Positions 8,301-15,630 of a DNA stretch of 29,697 nt are shown here, in pieces. The translations under genes were made by a program, and so were the position numbers. The notes below the pieces were generated by a model. That model searched no databases. It worked only from the letters and a program-made list of their open reading frames with translations, and had not been told where the DNA came from. This DNA is from a bacterium (GTDB lineage Bacteria > Oederibacteriota > PGYV01 > DSBP01): assembly GCA_011049465.1 (NCBI GenBank), contig DSBP01000170.1, positions 1 through 29,697 of the forward strand, read 5' to 3'. Within the stretch, counting starts at the first letter, position 1, and each line of letters opens with the position of its first letter.

Positions 8301-8400
8301 GGGCGGCATGATAGGCTCGTGGATATTTACCTTTTTCCTGACGCCGGTTATTTTTGAGATGATGGGCTGCCACAAGGGGATGGGAAGGGAAAAGAGCTGA
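5359..8400 (+). CDS. RND-family inner-membrane efflux transporter
   Basis: Protein of 1013 residues with the full HAE1/AcrB-like layout: TM1 (SVFVLFFVILGIV), a large periplasmic porter loop, TM2-7, a second loop and TM8-12. NIILGMALAFIFLYLILAD and ILGIV-type segments match the family. The TM4 motif, normally G-x-x-x-D-(D/N) followed by VVxEN, reads GTLIANALVVIENV, so the first Asp (AcrB D407) is Ala399 and the second is Asn400. In TM10 GLAVNNSILLLDY has Asn917 where AcrB has Lys940. The Thr of TM11 (VTTAAVMAG) is kept. Export through the upstream adaptor and TolC is likely. The substrate is unknown, and proton coupling by the textbook relay is doubtful. Confidence 0.92.
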   Translation: MTMLERLIKNPITTSVFVLFFVILGIVSMTDMVIQHKPDIDFPMASIQVVYPGASSSDIENQVVKKIENAVSEASDIEDIISYANENYGLVLVKFSLESDPDVKAVEIKDRVEAIIKELPEGAEKPVISKFNILSEPIAVLALYGADDEAAMHEFAEKTIKDRMAVIDGVANVRVEGGRERQINIELDSGLMRANYTAITDVIRAVSYKNLNMPGGSITRGTKKVNVRLVGEYGSIEEIKNTDVITSEGAAIKLSAIAEVKDGYGEAEAISGYNGKKAVAVRVIGQKNGDEVLISRRVLNEAEALKKNLPEGMSLDVVTEKGSVILSETMITFRNIILGMALAFIFLYLILADIRAALIASIVIPTSILSTFFLIDKSGFTINIMTLMAFVTALGTLIANALVVIENVSVHIERGDDRIKAAVNGTKEVAVSVLAAAGTNLVVFTPIAFVGGIIGKFLAQFGLTVVYVSLFSLIASFTLTPMLCALFLRPGEKNKKGAFAGAVSKRAHIILDAMVEKYKAVFDWAFAHRWKAMAITGVLAAGSLFVMPYISGDFLPHKDSSRLSISVKAVPGTSVERTAAIMDEISEYVKTIPEVRDIAYTAGGNKSYTAAAVVTLVKPEQRKKSDKEIINDITPFAAMIPGAEIAVSAHNDLAGDHEYDISFHVYGIEYEKIKMYADRIEAVLKEQGYFRTLERSDELPSREIRFVPDEKKMKNYGVMNAQAGMVLRSALHGNDSAVYREAGEEYRINISLADDYKRAAEDIGNIQIISKKGLMPLRELGSISEADTEPVIKRHNKSRVIQFDGYLYKGSQTEVQRFLEARAGEMGFERGYGIKYVGMTEMMIDSMKSIMKAMLIAIILTFMLLAAILNSLKTPLAIAVSVITSFVTVGYFLFFTRFGINLGSMVASIMMVGLAVNNSILLLDYTIHKLREGMAVRKALWEGVKARFRIILVTTAAVMAGVSPALFDSDLTRSSMAAVIMGGMIGSWIFTFFLTPVIFEMMGCHKGMGREKS

Positions 8401-8407
8401 AGTATTG

Positions 8408-8950
8408 TCAGTTATATTTGTTCATCACGAAAAAATCATTGCCCTCGGCGTCGTTGATGACTATCGCGTAAAAGTCCTTAACCTCAAGGCGGTAAATGGC
8501 CTCGGGCCCCAGTTCGGGAAAGGCTATTATTTCTGATGACAATACATGCCGCGCGTATTCGGCGCCAAGGCCGCCCAGCGCGGAAAAATAGACAGCTCTG
8601 TGTTTCGTGATGGCGTCCTTGACCGCGACAGAGCGCTCGCCTTTTCCTATCATGCCCTTTAACCCGTGTTCGAGCAGAAGAGGCGTATATGAGTCCATTC
8701 TTGACGAGGTTGTCGGGCCGCACGAGCCTATGACATTTCCCTCTTTGGCGGGCGTGGGGCCGCAGTAATAAACAATCTGGTTCTTGAGGTTGAAGGGAGG
8801 TTTTTGCCCTTTTTTAAGCATATCGGCCACTCTGGCATGGGCCGCGTCGCGCATTGTATAAATAACGCCTGATATTAAAACCTCATCCCCGGTTTTCAGT
8901 TCCTCTATAATATCCTGTGTGAGCGGGGCCGTAACCTTTTTCAATTGCAT
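8408..8950 (-). CDS. fumB: Class I fumarate hydratase, beta subunit
   Basis: Protein of 180 residues matching the C-terminal (beta) domain of two-subunit class I fumarases and tartrate dehydratases: KTGDEVLISGVIYTMRDAAH, then YYCGPTPAKEGNVIGSCGPT, a GPTTSSRMD motif for substrate binding, and MIGKGERS. It works with the iron-sulfur alpha subunit encoded just upstream to hydrate fumarate to L-malate. AAGGAGA at 8957-8951 overlaps the alpha stop codon and precedes the ATG. It is the last gene of the TCA operon and its stop faces that of the RND gene with only seven bases between them. Fumarase is preferred over tartrate dehydratase because mdh and icd are in the same operon. The gene symbol is used only in the sense of two-subunit fumarase beta (also called fumB or ttdB-like). 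Confidence 0.88.
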   Translation of the reverse strand: MQLKKVTAPLTQDIIEELKTGDEVLISGVIYTMRDAAHARVADMLKKGQKPPFNLKNQIVYYCGPTPAKEGNVIGSCGPTTSSRMDSYTPLLLEHGLKGMIGKGERSVAVKDAITKHRAVYFSALGGLGAEYARHVLSSEIIAFPELGPEAIYRLEVKDFYAIVINDAEGNDFFVMNKYN

Positions 8951-8955
8951 TCTCC

Positions 8956-9795
8956 TTATATTGTTATTGTTTTATGCCTTGCGCTGTGGCACTGGATGTT
9001 TACTGCCACGGGCAGGCTCGCGATGTGGCAGGCGTGCGTCTCGACTTTTACGGCGAGCGCTGTTGTCTTTCCGCCGAAACCAAGCGGCCCGATATTGAGG
9101 CTGTTTATCTTTTCAAGCAGGATCTTCTCGAGCCGCGCCGCGTTTTTATCCCTTGTGTTCTTGTCGCCAATATCCCTGAGAAGCGCTTTTTTGGCGAGAA
9201 GCGGCGCTGTCTCGAAATTACCGCCTATGCCGGCGCCCACAACAAACGGTGGGCAGGCCGAGGCGCCTGCTTTTCTTACGGTGTCAATTACAAACTCTAT
9301 TATGCCTTCCTCGCCGTCAGCAGGGGAGAGCATCTTCAGGGCGGATTTATTCTCCGCGCCCGCGCCCTTTGCCATGAGCGAGAGCTTAAGCCCTGAGCCT
9401 TTGACAAGCGCGATGTGTATTATTGCGGGTGTGTTGGTTCCTGTGTTGCCGCGTGTTACCGGGTTGGCTGTTGACTTTCTCAGCCCGCCTTTTTTATAAC
9501 CCGTTTCAACGCCTTTGTTTATCGCGGCATATATGTCGCCGTCTATGGTTATGCCCGATCCGATTTCCGCGAAGACAACAGCTATGCCCGTGTCCTGGCA
9601 CAGTGGATAAACCCCCTTCTTGGCCAGTTTGTGATTTTCAACAATCTTATAAAGGATACCCTTGGCTTTTTTTGATTTTTCGTTTTCAGCCGCTTCCTTA
9701 AGCGCTTTCAAGGCATCATAAGGAAGATAGTGGTTGGCGGAGAGTACAAGCGATTCGACAGCTTCTGAAATCTTTTTTTCCGTAATAACCCTCAT
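8956..9795 (-). CDS. fumA: Class I fumarate hydratase, alpha subunit
   Basis: Protein of 279 residues, the expected length for the iron-sulfur alpha subunit of a two-subunit class I fumarase. The three cluster-binding cysteines are visible in YPLCQDTGIAVVF, ASACPPFVVGAGIGG and ETHACHIASLPVAVN. Other landmarks are NPVTRGNTGTNTPA and GPLGFGGKTTALAVKVE. With the beta subunit it forms the oxygen-sensitive [4Fe-4S] enzyme that interconverts fumarate and malate. It lies 36 bases downstream of mdh and five bases upstream of the beta gene. GAGGTGG precedes the start. A class I, oxygen-labile enzyme suits an anaerobic or microaerobic lifestyle (inference). Symbols for split fumarases vary between genomes. 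Confidence 0.9.
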   Translation of the reverse strand: MRVITEKKISEAVESLVLSANHYLPYDALKALKEAAENEKSKKAKGILYKIVENHKLAKKGVYPLCQDTGIAVVFAEIGSGITIDGDIYAAINKGVETGYKKGGLRKSTANPVTRGNTGTNTPAIIHIALVKGSGLKLSLMAKGAGAENKSALKMLSPADGEEGIIEFVIDTVRKAGASACPPFVVGAGIGGNFETAPLLAKKALLRDIGDKNTRDKNAARLEKILLEKINSLNIGPLGFGGKTTALAVKVETHACHIASLPVAVNIQCHSARHKTITI

Positions 9796-9831
9796 GGGCC
9801 ACCTCGGCCATAAGCCGCTGAAAAACGCGCC

Positions 9832-10758
9832 TTACAGCATCCCCTTGATTTTTGTTATCTGTTCCTTTATGGCCGCGGCAGAGTCGTATAACGCGCGGCC
9901 CTCCTCGTGGGTGAGCTTGATGTCAACGACAGCGTCCGCGCCTTTTTTGGACAGCTTTACAGGGAGCCCGATGAAAAGGTCATCAAGGCCGTAAAATCCG
10001 TCGGCATAGACAGAGCAGGGAAGAAGCGCGTTTTCGTCTTTTACTATTGCTTCCATCATCCTGACGGTTGAGGCTGCGGGCGCGTAATAAGCGCTCCCTG
10101 TCTTCAGCAGGGAAACAATCTCAGCTCCGCCGTTTCTTGCCCTGTCAGAGAGTATTTTTATGTCCTCCGCGGGAATGACGCTGCTGATATCAAGTCTGTT
10201 TATTTTTGTGTGCGAAATAAGAGGCACCATTGTGTCGCCGTGCGAGCCCAGAATCATTGACGATATTGCCTTTGATTTTGCGCCTGTCTTTGACTGTATG
10301 AAGTGGTAAAAACGGTATGTGTCAAGGATGCCCGCCATGCCCAAAACGCGCGATCGGGGAAAGCCCGTTACCCTGTAGGCGGTGTAAGCCATCAGGTCAA
10401 GCGGGTTTGATACCACTATTACAACAGGCTCCTTCGGGGAATCCTTTATTTTCAGAGAGATGGATTTTATTATCTCGAAGTTTTTGACAAGCAGGTCATC
10501 GCGGCTCATGCCCGGCTTGCGGGCAAGTCCGGCTGTTATTACTATAATGTCTGAGGCCTTTATCCTCTCGTAATCATCCCCGCCCTCAACCGAAACGTCC
10601 GCGCCAAAGAGGTACTTTGACTGGTTGAGGTCAATGGCCTTGCCTTTTGCCATATCGGGTTCTATGTCAAGAAGATAGATGTCGCCCAGGTTTTTCATCA
10701 GCGCTATATGCGCTGTTGTGGCGCCCACGTTTCCCGCGCCGATTATTCCGATTTTCAT
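9832..10758 (-). CDS. mdh: NAD-dependent malate dehydrogenase (LDH-like type)
   Basis: Protein of 308 residues of the LDH/MDH superfamily. The NAD site is GIIGAGNVGATTAH, and the Asp at the end of strand 2 (YLLDIEPD) predicts NAD rather than NADP. The active-site loop GLARKPGMSRDDLL has Arg where lactate dehydrogenases have Gln, which indicates malate/oxaloacetate. The catalytic His is in LGSHGDTMVP, and VVSNPLD is present. The preferred start is ATG 10758, with GGAGAG six bases upstream; an in-frame ATG at 10782 overlaps the icd stop (TAATG) but has no comparable site. It oxidises the malate made by the fumarase encoded downstream. Confidence 0.93.
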   Translation of the reverse strand: MKIGIIGAGNVGATTAHIALMKNLGDIYLLDIEPDMAKGKAIDLNQSKYLFGADVSVEGGDDYERIKASDIIVITAGLARKPGMSRDDLLVKNFEIIKSISLKIKDSPKEPVVIVVSNPLDLMAYTAYRVTGFPRSRVLGMAGILDTYRFYHFIQSKTGAKSKAISSMILGSHGDTMVPLISHTKINRLDISSVIPAEDIKILSDRARNGGAEIVSLLKTGSAYYAPAASTVRMMEAIVKDENALLPCSVYADGFYGLDDLFIGLPVKLSKKGADAVVDIKLTHEEGRALYDSAAAIKEQITKIKGML

Positions 10759-10781
10759 TTTTTTCTCTCCGGGTATATTCA

Positions 10782-11981
10782 TTACAGGTTCTCTATTATC
10801 TTGTCAGCGTATTGGGAGCATGAAACCTCTGCGGCGCCTTCCATCTGGCGCGCAAGGTCATAAGTGACTGTTTTTTGCGCGATTGTCTTTTCAATGCCCG
10901 CCGTAATAAGCGCGGCTGCCTCGTTCCACCCCATATGCTCAAGCATCATGACCCCGCTTAAGATTACAGAGGATGGGTTAACCTTGTCAAGGCCGGCGTA
11001 TTTCGGGGCAGTGCCGTGCGTTGCCTCAAATAGCGCGTATTTTCCGATATTCGCGCCGGGCGCCATTCCGAGGCCGCCAACCTGCGCTGCTGCCGCGTCA
11101 GAGAGGTAATCGCCGTTTAAGTTCGGCGTTACTATTACGTCGTATTCGTCCGGCCTTAAAAGAATCTGCTGGAACATCGCGTCCGCTATGCGGTCTTTTA
11201 TGATTATTTTTCCGTCAGCGGACGCGCCCGCCCATATTTCGGATTCCTTTACAATCTTATCCCTGAAATTTTCCTCAGCCTCTTTGTAGCACCATTTTGA
11301 GAAGGCGCCTTCGGTGAATTTCATTATATTGCCCTTGTGGACTATTGTGACGCTCTTTTTGCTGTTTTTTACCGCGAAGTTAAGCGCCATTCTCATCAGG
11401 CGCCTTGTGCCGAATTCGCTTATGGGTTTTATGCCGATGCCGCTCTCCGATATGATTGACTTGTTGAAATTCTCATTTAAAAAAGTGATGACTTTTCTTG
11501 CCTCAACAGAACCCGCTTCCCACTCTATGCCCGCGTAAACATCCTCGGTGTTCTCCCTGAATATGACAATGTTGAGTTTTTCGGGCTCCTTGACAGGGGA
11601 GCCGACGCCCTGAAAATACCTGACGGGCCTCACGCAGGCAAAGAGGTCGAGCTTCTGCCTGAGCGTCACGTTCAGGCTTCTTATGCCGCCGCCGACAGGC
11701 GTGGTAAGCGGCCCCTTAATCGCCACTCCGTATTCCTTTATGGCGCTTATGGTATCATCGGGCAGGTAGGAGCCTGTCGCGCTTTTTGCCTTTTCTCCGG
11801 CGAGTATCTCTTTCCATTCTATTTTTTTCGCGCCGTTATAAGCCTTCTCCACTGCCGCGTCAAAGACCCTGACAGAAGCCTTCCAGATATCAGGGCCTAT
11901 TCCGTCGCCCTCGATATAGCAGACATACGGGTTGTCAGGAACGGTTATTCCATCTTCTGTTACGGTTATTTTCTCAGCCAT
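10782..11981 (-). CDS. icd: NADP-dependent isocitrate dehydrogenase
   Basis: Protein of 399 residues, similar in length to E. coli Icd (416). [15 protein letters not shown] opens the fold; [20 protein letters not shown] holds the isocitrate-binding Ser and Arg residues; [12 protein letters not shown] is the conserved substrate loop; NLNGDYLSD carries metal-binding Asp residues. Coenzyme choice can be read: [16 protein letters not shown] has the Lys-Tyr...Val pattern and TYDLARQM the Tyr and Arg that contact the 2'-phosphate of NADP in the E. coli enzyme. It makes 2-oxoglutarate and NADPH. First gene of the icd-mdh-fum operon, with its own strong promoter. Citrate synthase and aconitase are not in the window. 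Confidence 0.95.
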   Translation of the reverse strand: MAEKITVTEDGITVPDNPYVCYIEGDGIGPDIWKASVRVFDAAVEKAYNGAKKIEWKEILAGEKAKSATGSYLPDDTISAIKEYGVAIKGPLTTPVGGGIRSLNVTLRQKLDLFACVRPVRYFQGVGSPVKEPEKLNIVIFRENTEDVYAGIEWEAGSVEARKVITFLNENFNKSIISESGIGIKPISEFGTRRLMRMALNFAVKNSKKSVTIVHKGNIMKFTEGAFSKWCYKEAEENFRDKIVKESEIWAGASADGKIIIKDRIADAMFQQILLRPDEYDVIVTPNLNGDYLSDAAAAQVGGLGMAPGANIGKYALFEATHGTAPKYAGLDKVNPSSVILSGVMMLEHMGWNEAAALITAGIEKTIAQKTVTYDLARQMEGAAEVSCSQYADKIIENL

Positions 11982-12006
11982 TAATCACCTCTATATAATG
12001 AATTCA

Positions 12007-12062
12007 CCCCGCAGAACCCTGTGGGGATATATCATAATAACAGTAATATAGTGGAGTGTCAA
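12007..12062 (-). promoter_or_regulatory. icd operon promoter with palindrome at +1
   Basis: Reading the minus strand, a perfect -35 TTGACA (12062-12057), a 17-base spacer and -10 TATTAT (12039-12034) form a strong sigma70-type promoter. The predicted start, about 12027, abuts an inverted repeat at 12026-12007 (CCCCACAG, four bases, CTGCGGGG; 7 of 8 pairs). It could be an operator or a 5' leader hairpin. The start codon is a further 25 bases downstream with GAGGTG before it. Confidence 0.72.
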
Positions 12063-12312
12063 ATAAAAATAATTCCTGTCCGCGCCTGAAAAAATTCATG
12101 ATTCATGGTTCGTATTCCTGATTAACGCGTAAATCCCGGCAGGTGTTGTTTTAAAATTTCAACTTTCAGATGCCGTATTTGATGCTGCCCGCCCCGTCCT
12201 GCGATAGTGGTGTTAAGGCAAGGGTTATTTTGTAATCGTATTAACTTTAAAATTTCGACTTTTAGTTGCCGTATTCATCTCCGTTTAAGCGTTTTGCTTT
12301 GTTGTGAAAGTA

Positions 12313-12378
12313 CTTGTAGGCGCGGACTTCAGTCCGCGGTATTTGAAATGCGCGCGAACTGAAGTTCGCGGCTACAAG
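12313..12378. repeat. BIME-like composite palindromic element, intact copy
   Basis: A 66-base element bounded by CTTGTAG (12313-12319) and CTACAAG (12372-12378). It contains two hairpins, CGCGGACT-TC-AGTCCGCG (12321-12338) and CGCGAACT-GA-AGTTCGCG (12353-12370), joined by a 14-base linker. The two hairpins differ by a single compensated base pair. Related copies are at 13824-13886, 23451-23526, 23589-23664 and, degraded, 2491-2532. Confidence 0.85.
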
Positions 12379-12547
12379 GACTAAATCATACGTTGAGCTC
12401 TTAATATGAATAAGAATTAAGAATGGCAAATAGTTATTAGTGTTTAATGCTACCCACCCCGTCCTGCGTCAGTATGTGTTAGGGCAATGGTTGTTCAGCA
12501 GCCCGCAAAAAACAAGGATTAAAAACCGTGATGCGTCGTTTTTGTAG

Positions 12548-12567
12548 GGGCGATTCACGAATCGCCC
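12548..12567. repeat. Perfect 9-bp hairpin repeat
   Basis: GGGCGATTC-AC-GAATCGCCC, preceded by GTAG and followed by AAGCGTCTTGTATT. It has the same architecture (GTAG, 8-9 bp stem, 2-base centre) as the hairpins at 12.3 and 13.8 kb but a different stem sequence, so it is probably a second REP family. No T-tract follows. Confidence 0.65.
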
Positions 12568-12684
12568 AAGCGTCTTGTATTTTGGGGTTTGTATTAACTT
12601 GCATAGCTGTTTTTGCAGGGTTTTAAGTTTGGCACTAACTTGCAAATTGCAAATTTAAACTGTTTCATCGGCTATCGATTTTAG

Positions 12685-12713
12685 TTGATTTTTAGGATAA
12701 AATTTAATATAGT
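12685..12713 (+). promoter_or_regulatory. Putative promoter of the M23 peptidase gene
   Basis: TTGATT (12685-12690), a 17-base spacer and TATAGT (12708-12713) stand 29 bases upstream of the start codon. The region is AT-rich. AGGAGG (12730-12735) follows as the ribosome binding site. Confidence 0.45.
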
Positions 12714-12741
12714 TAAATTATAATATCTCAGGAGGCGGGAA

Positions 12742-13785
12742 TTGAAGGAAAAGGCCCTGGAAGTGCTTAAGAAATGCCGTGAAGACCTGAAAATTGTCTG
12801 TTTTAAAAGGATACTTGTTTTAACCGGGCTTGTGGCCGTGGTTACTTCTGTGGCATTTCTCTCTGTCCTTATGAGCGCCCGTGACAGCGTGGCGCATATA
12901 CCCGTAAAACTTGATGTTTTCGAAGACATATTAAAGAGCAAGGGACAGAACATCGAGGCTATTGACAGCGACAGGTTTACCGAGATATCAAAGCGCGATA
13001 AGGAACTGGCGCACGTGTTTTTAAGGCGGAATTTTCTCGGCCGCGTGGATTATACGCTTTACAGGGTGAAGCAGGGGGAGAATTTCTGGGGCATAGCAAA
13101 GAGGTTTGGGGTAAGCATAGACACCATAATAGGCGCGAACCCGGATTTAAAGAGCCTTACGGCTTATGTTAACCAGGAAATAATTGTAATGACAAAAAGG
13201 GGTGTTATACACGAAGTTAAGGACAGGGAAGAAAACCTTGAGCTTTTATCCGAGCTGTATCGGGTGGATATTGAGAGGATAAAGCAGTCAAATGACCTGT
13301 CAAAAGGAAAGGGCGAGATAAGGCTTGGCGATGTAATATTCATTCCGGGCGCGAAGCCTGTTTACATGCACGAGGACCTTAAGAATTTCTACGCGCGGCG
13401 CTCAATGTTCCGCTCGCCTATGTCAGGAACATATACATCGCTCTTTGGCGAGAGGCGGCATCCTGTGACAGGAGAGAGGTCATTTCATGACGCCGTGGAC
13501 ATCAGGGCAAAAATAGGGACATGGGTCGGCGCGGCAGCTGAGGGCACGGTTACATACGCGGGATGGCTCGGAAACCTGGGTTATACCGTCAAGATAAGGC
13601 ACAAAGACGGATACGAGTCATTATACGCCCACCTGAGCAAGATATATGTAAAGCCGGGAGAAAAGGTGCATCAGGGCAAGCTTATTGCGAAGACCGGAAA
13701 CTCGGGCAGGACAACCGGCCCGCATCTTCATTTCGCGATCTATCACAAGGGAAAGGCAAAAAATCCGCTGAACTACCTGTGGTAG
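12742..13785 (+). CDS. Membrane-anchored LysM/M23 peptidoglycan endopeptidase
   Basis: Protein of 347 residues starting at TTG, with AGGAGG six bases upstream. A single membrane segment (about 24-44) anchors it, leaving the rest in the periplasm. A LysM domain follows (YRVKQGENFWGIAKRFGVSI, about 105-150) and a second, weaker LysM unit (about 155-202, ending GDVIFIPG). The C-terminal M23/LytM domain (about 225-347) keeps its zinc and catalytic residues: H249 and D253 in HDAVD, H297 in YAHL, and HLH at 328-330. It should therefore be an active endopeptidase rather than an EnvC-like activator. Likely roles are peptidoglycan remodelling and cell separation. It stands alone, flanked by repeat-rich spacers. 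Confidence 0.9.
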   Translation: MKEKALEVLKKCREDLKIVCFKRILVLTGLVAVVTSVAFLSVLMSARDSVAHIPVKLDVFEDILKSKGQNIEAIDSDRFTEISKRDKELAHVFLRRNFLGRVDYTLYRVKQGENFWGIAKRFGVSIDTIIGANPDLKSLTAYVNQEIIVMTKRGVIHEVKDREENLELLSELYRVDIERIKQSNDLSKGKGEIRLGDVIFIPGAKPVYMHEDLKNFYARRSMFRSPMSGTYTSLFGERRHPVTGERSFHDAVDIRAKIGTWVGAAAEGTVTYAGWLGNLGYTVKIRHKDGYESLYAHLSKIYVKPGEKVHQGKLIAKTGNSGRTTGPHLHFAIYHKGKAKNPLNYLW

Positions 13786-13823
13786 GGCTGAAACTGAAAA
13801 GTTAAGGGCGTAAATGTGGTAAA

Positions 13824-13886
13824 TGTAGGCGCGGACTTTAGTCCGCGGTAGTTAAAAGCCGGCGCGAACTGAAGTTCGCGGCTACA
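13824..13886. repeat. BIME-like composite palindromic element, intact copy
   Basis: Bounded by TGTAG (13824-13828) and CTACA (13882-13886). It has the hairpins GCGGACT-TT-AGTCCGC and CGCGAACT-GA-AGTTCGCG with a linker that differs from the 12.3-kb copy (ggtagttaaaagccgg). Conservation of the arms over the linker points to selection on, or copying of, the hairpins. Confidence 0.82.
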
Positions 13887-13958
13887 AAGTATGTTTAAAA
13901 TTTAAAACCAAGGCAAAATATTGAAAACAACCGTGAAGATTAAACCTGAAGCCACAAC

Positions 13959-15419
13959 ATGCGCGCGGCAATAGCTTATCCTCCTGTTTTTCGGGGCGGG
14001 AAAAGGCCCCTGCTCGGGCAAAACCGCCAGTTCAAATACACCCATTCAAAAGAGATAAAGATATTTCCGCTTGTGCCGGCTCACGCGGCGACAAGCCTGC
14101 GGGCAGCCGGACACGAGGTTCTCTGGCTTGACGGGATAAATAATGAAAATTTAAATTATGAGGCGGAAATCGCGAAGCCGGCCCCGGAAATAATACTGCT
14201 GGAGACAAAGGCCCCTGTCCTTAAAAAACATTGGGAGTATATTGGCTCCGCGAAATTAAAGATGCCGAAATGTAAATTTGTTTTAGCCGGCGACCATGCC
14301 TCCTTTTTTCCCGGAGAGTCAATGAAAAATTCATCCGTTGATTATGTCATAACGGGCGGTGATTATGACGCGGCTTTTACGGCGCTCTGCGGCCATCTTG
14401 AGGGCAGGGGCGAAATGCCGCCGGGAGTATGGTACAGGGAAAACGGGGAGATAAAAAATTCCGGCAGGCCTGTCATGGTTGAAAACCTTGATGAGCTCCC
14501 TTTTATAGACAGGGAGCTTACCCGCTGGAAGGATTACGGCGAAGCATATCTTTACAGGCCCTGCGCGTATATTCTTACCGGCAGGGGCTGCGGCAGGGAA
14601 GGAAAGGAGACCGGCGGGGTGTGCACTTTTTGCGTGTGGCAGCACGCCTTCTGGGAAAAAAAGGCGCGGCTGCGCTCGCCTGCCAATGTCGCGGAAGAGA
14701 TTGAGATGCTTGTGAAAAAATACGGGGTTTACGAGGTTTTTGACGACAATGAGTCGGGCGCTGTCTGGTCAACGGCGTGGCTTGAGCGTTTTGTTGTGGA
14801 GGTTGAAAAGAGGGGGTTAAAGGGCGGATTTGTAATCTCGTCAAACGCGCGCGCCGAGAACCTGACAGAGGAAAAATGCCGCCTGATGAAGAGGGCGGGC
14901 TACAGGCTGCTGAAGGTGGGGCTTGAATCAGCGTCAAACGCGACGCTTAAGAGGATAGGAAAACTTGAGTCAATCGGGGAGATAAAGGAAAATATCAAGC
15001 GCGCGAAGGATTACGGGTTCCGCGTGCTGCTTACGATGATGGTGGGTTATCCGTGGGAGACAGAAGCTGATGTGAAGGGGACCTATGAGGCGGCAAAGGA
15101 ACTTATGCTCTATAAAATCCGCTTCGGCGATTCGCTTCAGGCGTCAATTGTGACGCCGTACCCGGGCACGCCGCTTTACCGCGACGCGCAGAAGAACGGC
15201 TGGCTCACTGAGGCCGCGGCTGATTATGAGAATTTTGACATGGAGCATGATATTTTAAAATCCAATTATAATAATGAATACTGGTGCAGGAAAATGTGGA
15301 ACATACACAAGCACCCGCTCTTTTTGCTCAGGAGCCTGATAAGCGTGCGCGGCCCGCGCGACATAGCGCTGGCGTTGAGGGGAGTGAAATCGCTTCTGGG
15401 GCATACGAAGGACTATTGA
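13959..15419 (+). CDS. B12-binding-type radical SAM protein with extended Cys motif
   Basis: Protein of 486 residues. The N-terminal domain (about 1-170) looks like a cobalamin-binding Rossmann fold (FPLVPAHAATSLRAAGHEVLWLDG) without the base-off His motif. The radical SAM core (about 200-400) has LTGRGC, then CTFC; the cluster cysteines would be C211, C222 and C225. The spacing is CX10CX2C instead of the usual CX3CX2C, because GREGKETGGV stands in the loop. KVGLESASNATLKRIG and MMVGYPWETEADV match the SAM-binding beta strands of this family. The substrate is unknown; relatives methylate or rearrange lipids and natural products. It lacks a strong ribosome binding site. A related gene lies 211 bases downstream. 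Confidence 0.82.
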   Translation: MRAAIAYPPVFRGGKRPLLGQNRQFKYTHSKEIKIFPLVPAHAATSLRAAGHEVLWLDGINNENLNYEAEIAKPAPEIILLETKAPVLKKHWEYIGSAKLKMPKCKFVLAGDHASFFPGESMKNSSVDYVITGGDYDAAFTALCGHLEGRGEMPPGVWYRENGEIKNSGRPVMVENLDELPFIDRELTRWKDYGEAYLYRPCAYILTGRGCGREGKETGGVCTFCVWQHAFWEKKARLRSPANVAEEIEMLVKKYGVYEVFDDNESGAVWSTAWLERFVVEVEKRGLKGGFVISSNARAENLTEEKCRLMKRAGYRLLKVGLESASNATLKRIGKLESIGEIKENIKRAKDYGFRVLLTMMVGYPWETEADVKGTYEAAKELMLYKIRFGDSLQASIVTPYPGTPLYRDAQKNGWLTEAAADYENFDMEHDILKSNYNNEYWCRKMWNIHKHPLFLLRSLISVRGPRDIALALRGVKSLLGHTKDY

Positions 15420-15630
15420 GAACAATTGAAAATTGAAAACTGAAAGCTGAAAATTAAGGCAAGGGCGGGAATTCAACTAAAATCAGAAAACCTGAAGTTA
15501 AGCCATGTGTTGCGGCCTTAATAGGAATAAGAATATGAATCAGGAATTGGTTTTTAACCGGGCCTTCCAGTCCGCTATTGCGCGGGGATGTGAAGAGTAG
15601 TATAATCCAATAAAACAGCAAAAAGGAGCG
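15420..15630. other. Spacer with low-complexity tail and promoter
   Basis: Directly after the stop codon comes a phrase-like run (attgaaaattgaaaactg, then aaagctgaaaattaagg). Similar runs follow the stops near 2412, 13791 and 23683. TTGCGC (15578-15583), 17 bases and a perfect TATAAT (15601-15606) form a likely promoter for the next gene, whose ribosome binding site is AAAAAGGAG. Confidence 0.55.
15578..15606 (+). promoter_or_regulatory. Putative promoter for the radical SAM-glycosyltransferase operon
   Basis: The -35 TTGCGC matches only in its TTG, but the spacer is 17 bases and the -10 TATAAT is perfect. The predicted leader is about 20 bases, just enough for AAAAAGGAG before the ATG at 15631. 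Confidence 0.5.

Larger units (their letters stand above)
12063..12684. other. Long spacer with degenerate repeats and palindromes
   Basis: About 620 bases with no credible gene. Two pairs of imperfect direct repeats are visible: 12151-12180 with 12247-12276 (ttaaaatttc, then acttt, then tgccgtatt) and 12183-12226 with 12448-12492 (sharing ccccgtcctgcg). Between and beyond them lie a BIME-like element (12313-12378) and a perfect hairpin (12548-12567), plus AT-rich stretches such as cttgcaaattgcaaattt. It looks like accumulated, decaying repeat DNA. Confidence 0.6.

Noticed and set aside
8408..9795. L(+)-tartrate dehydratase as the identity of the two hydratase subunits
   Set aside because: The family covers both, but the operon with icd and mdh makes fumarase far more likely.
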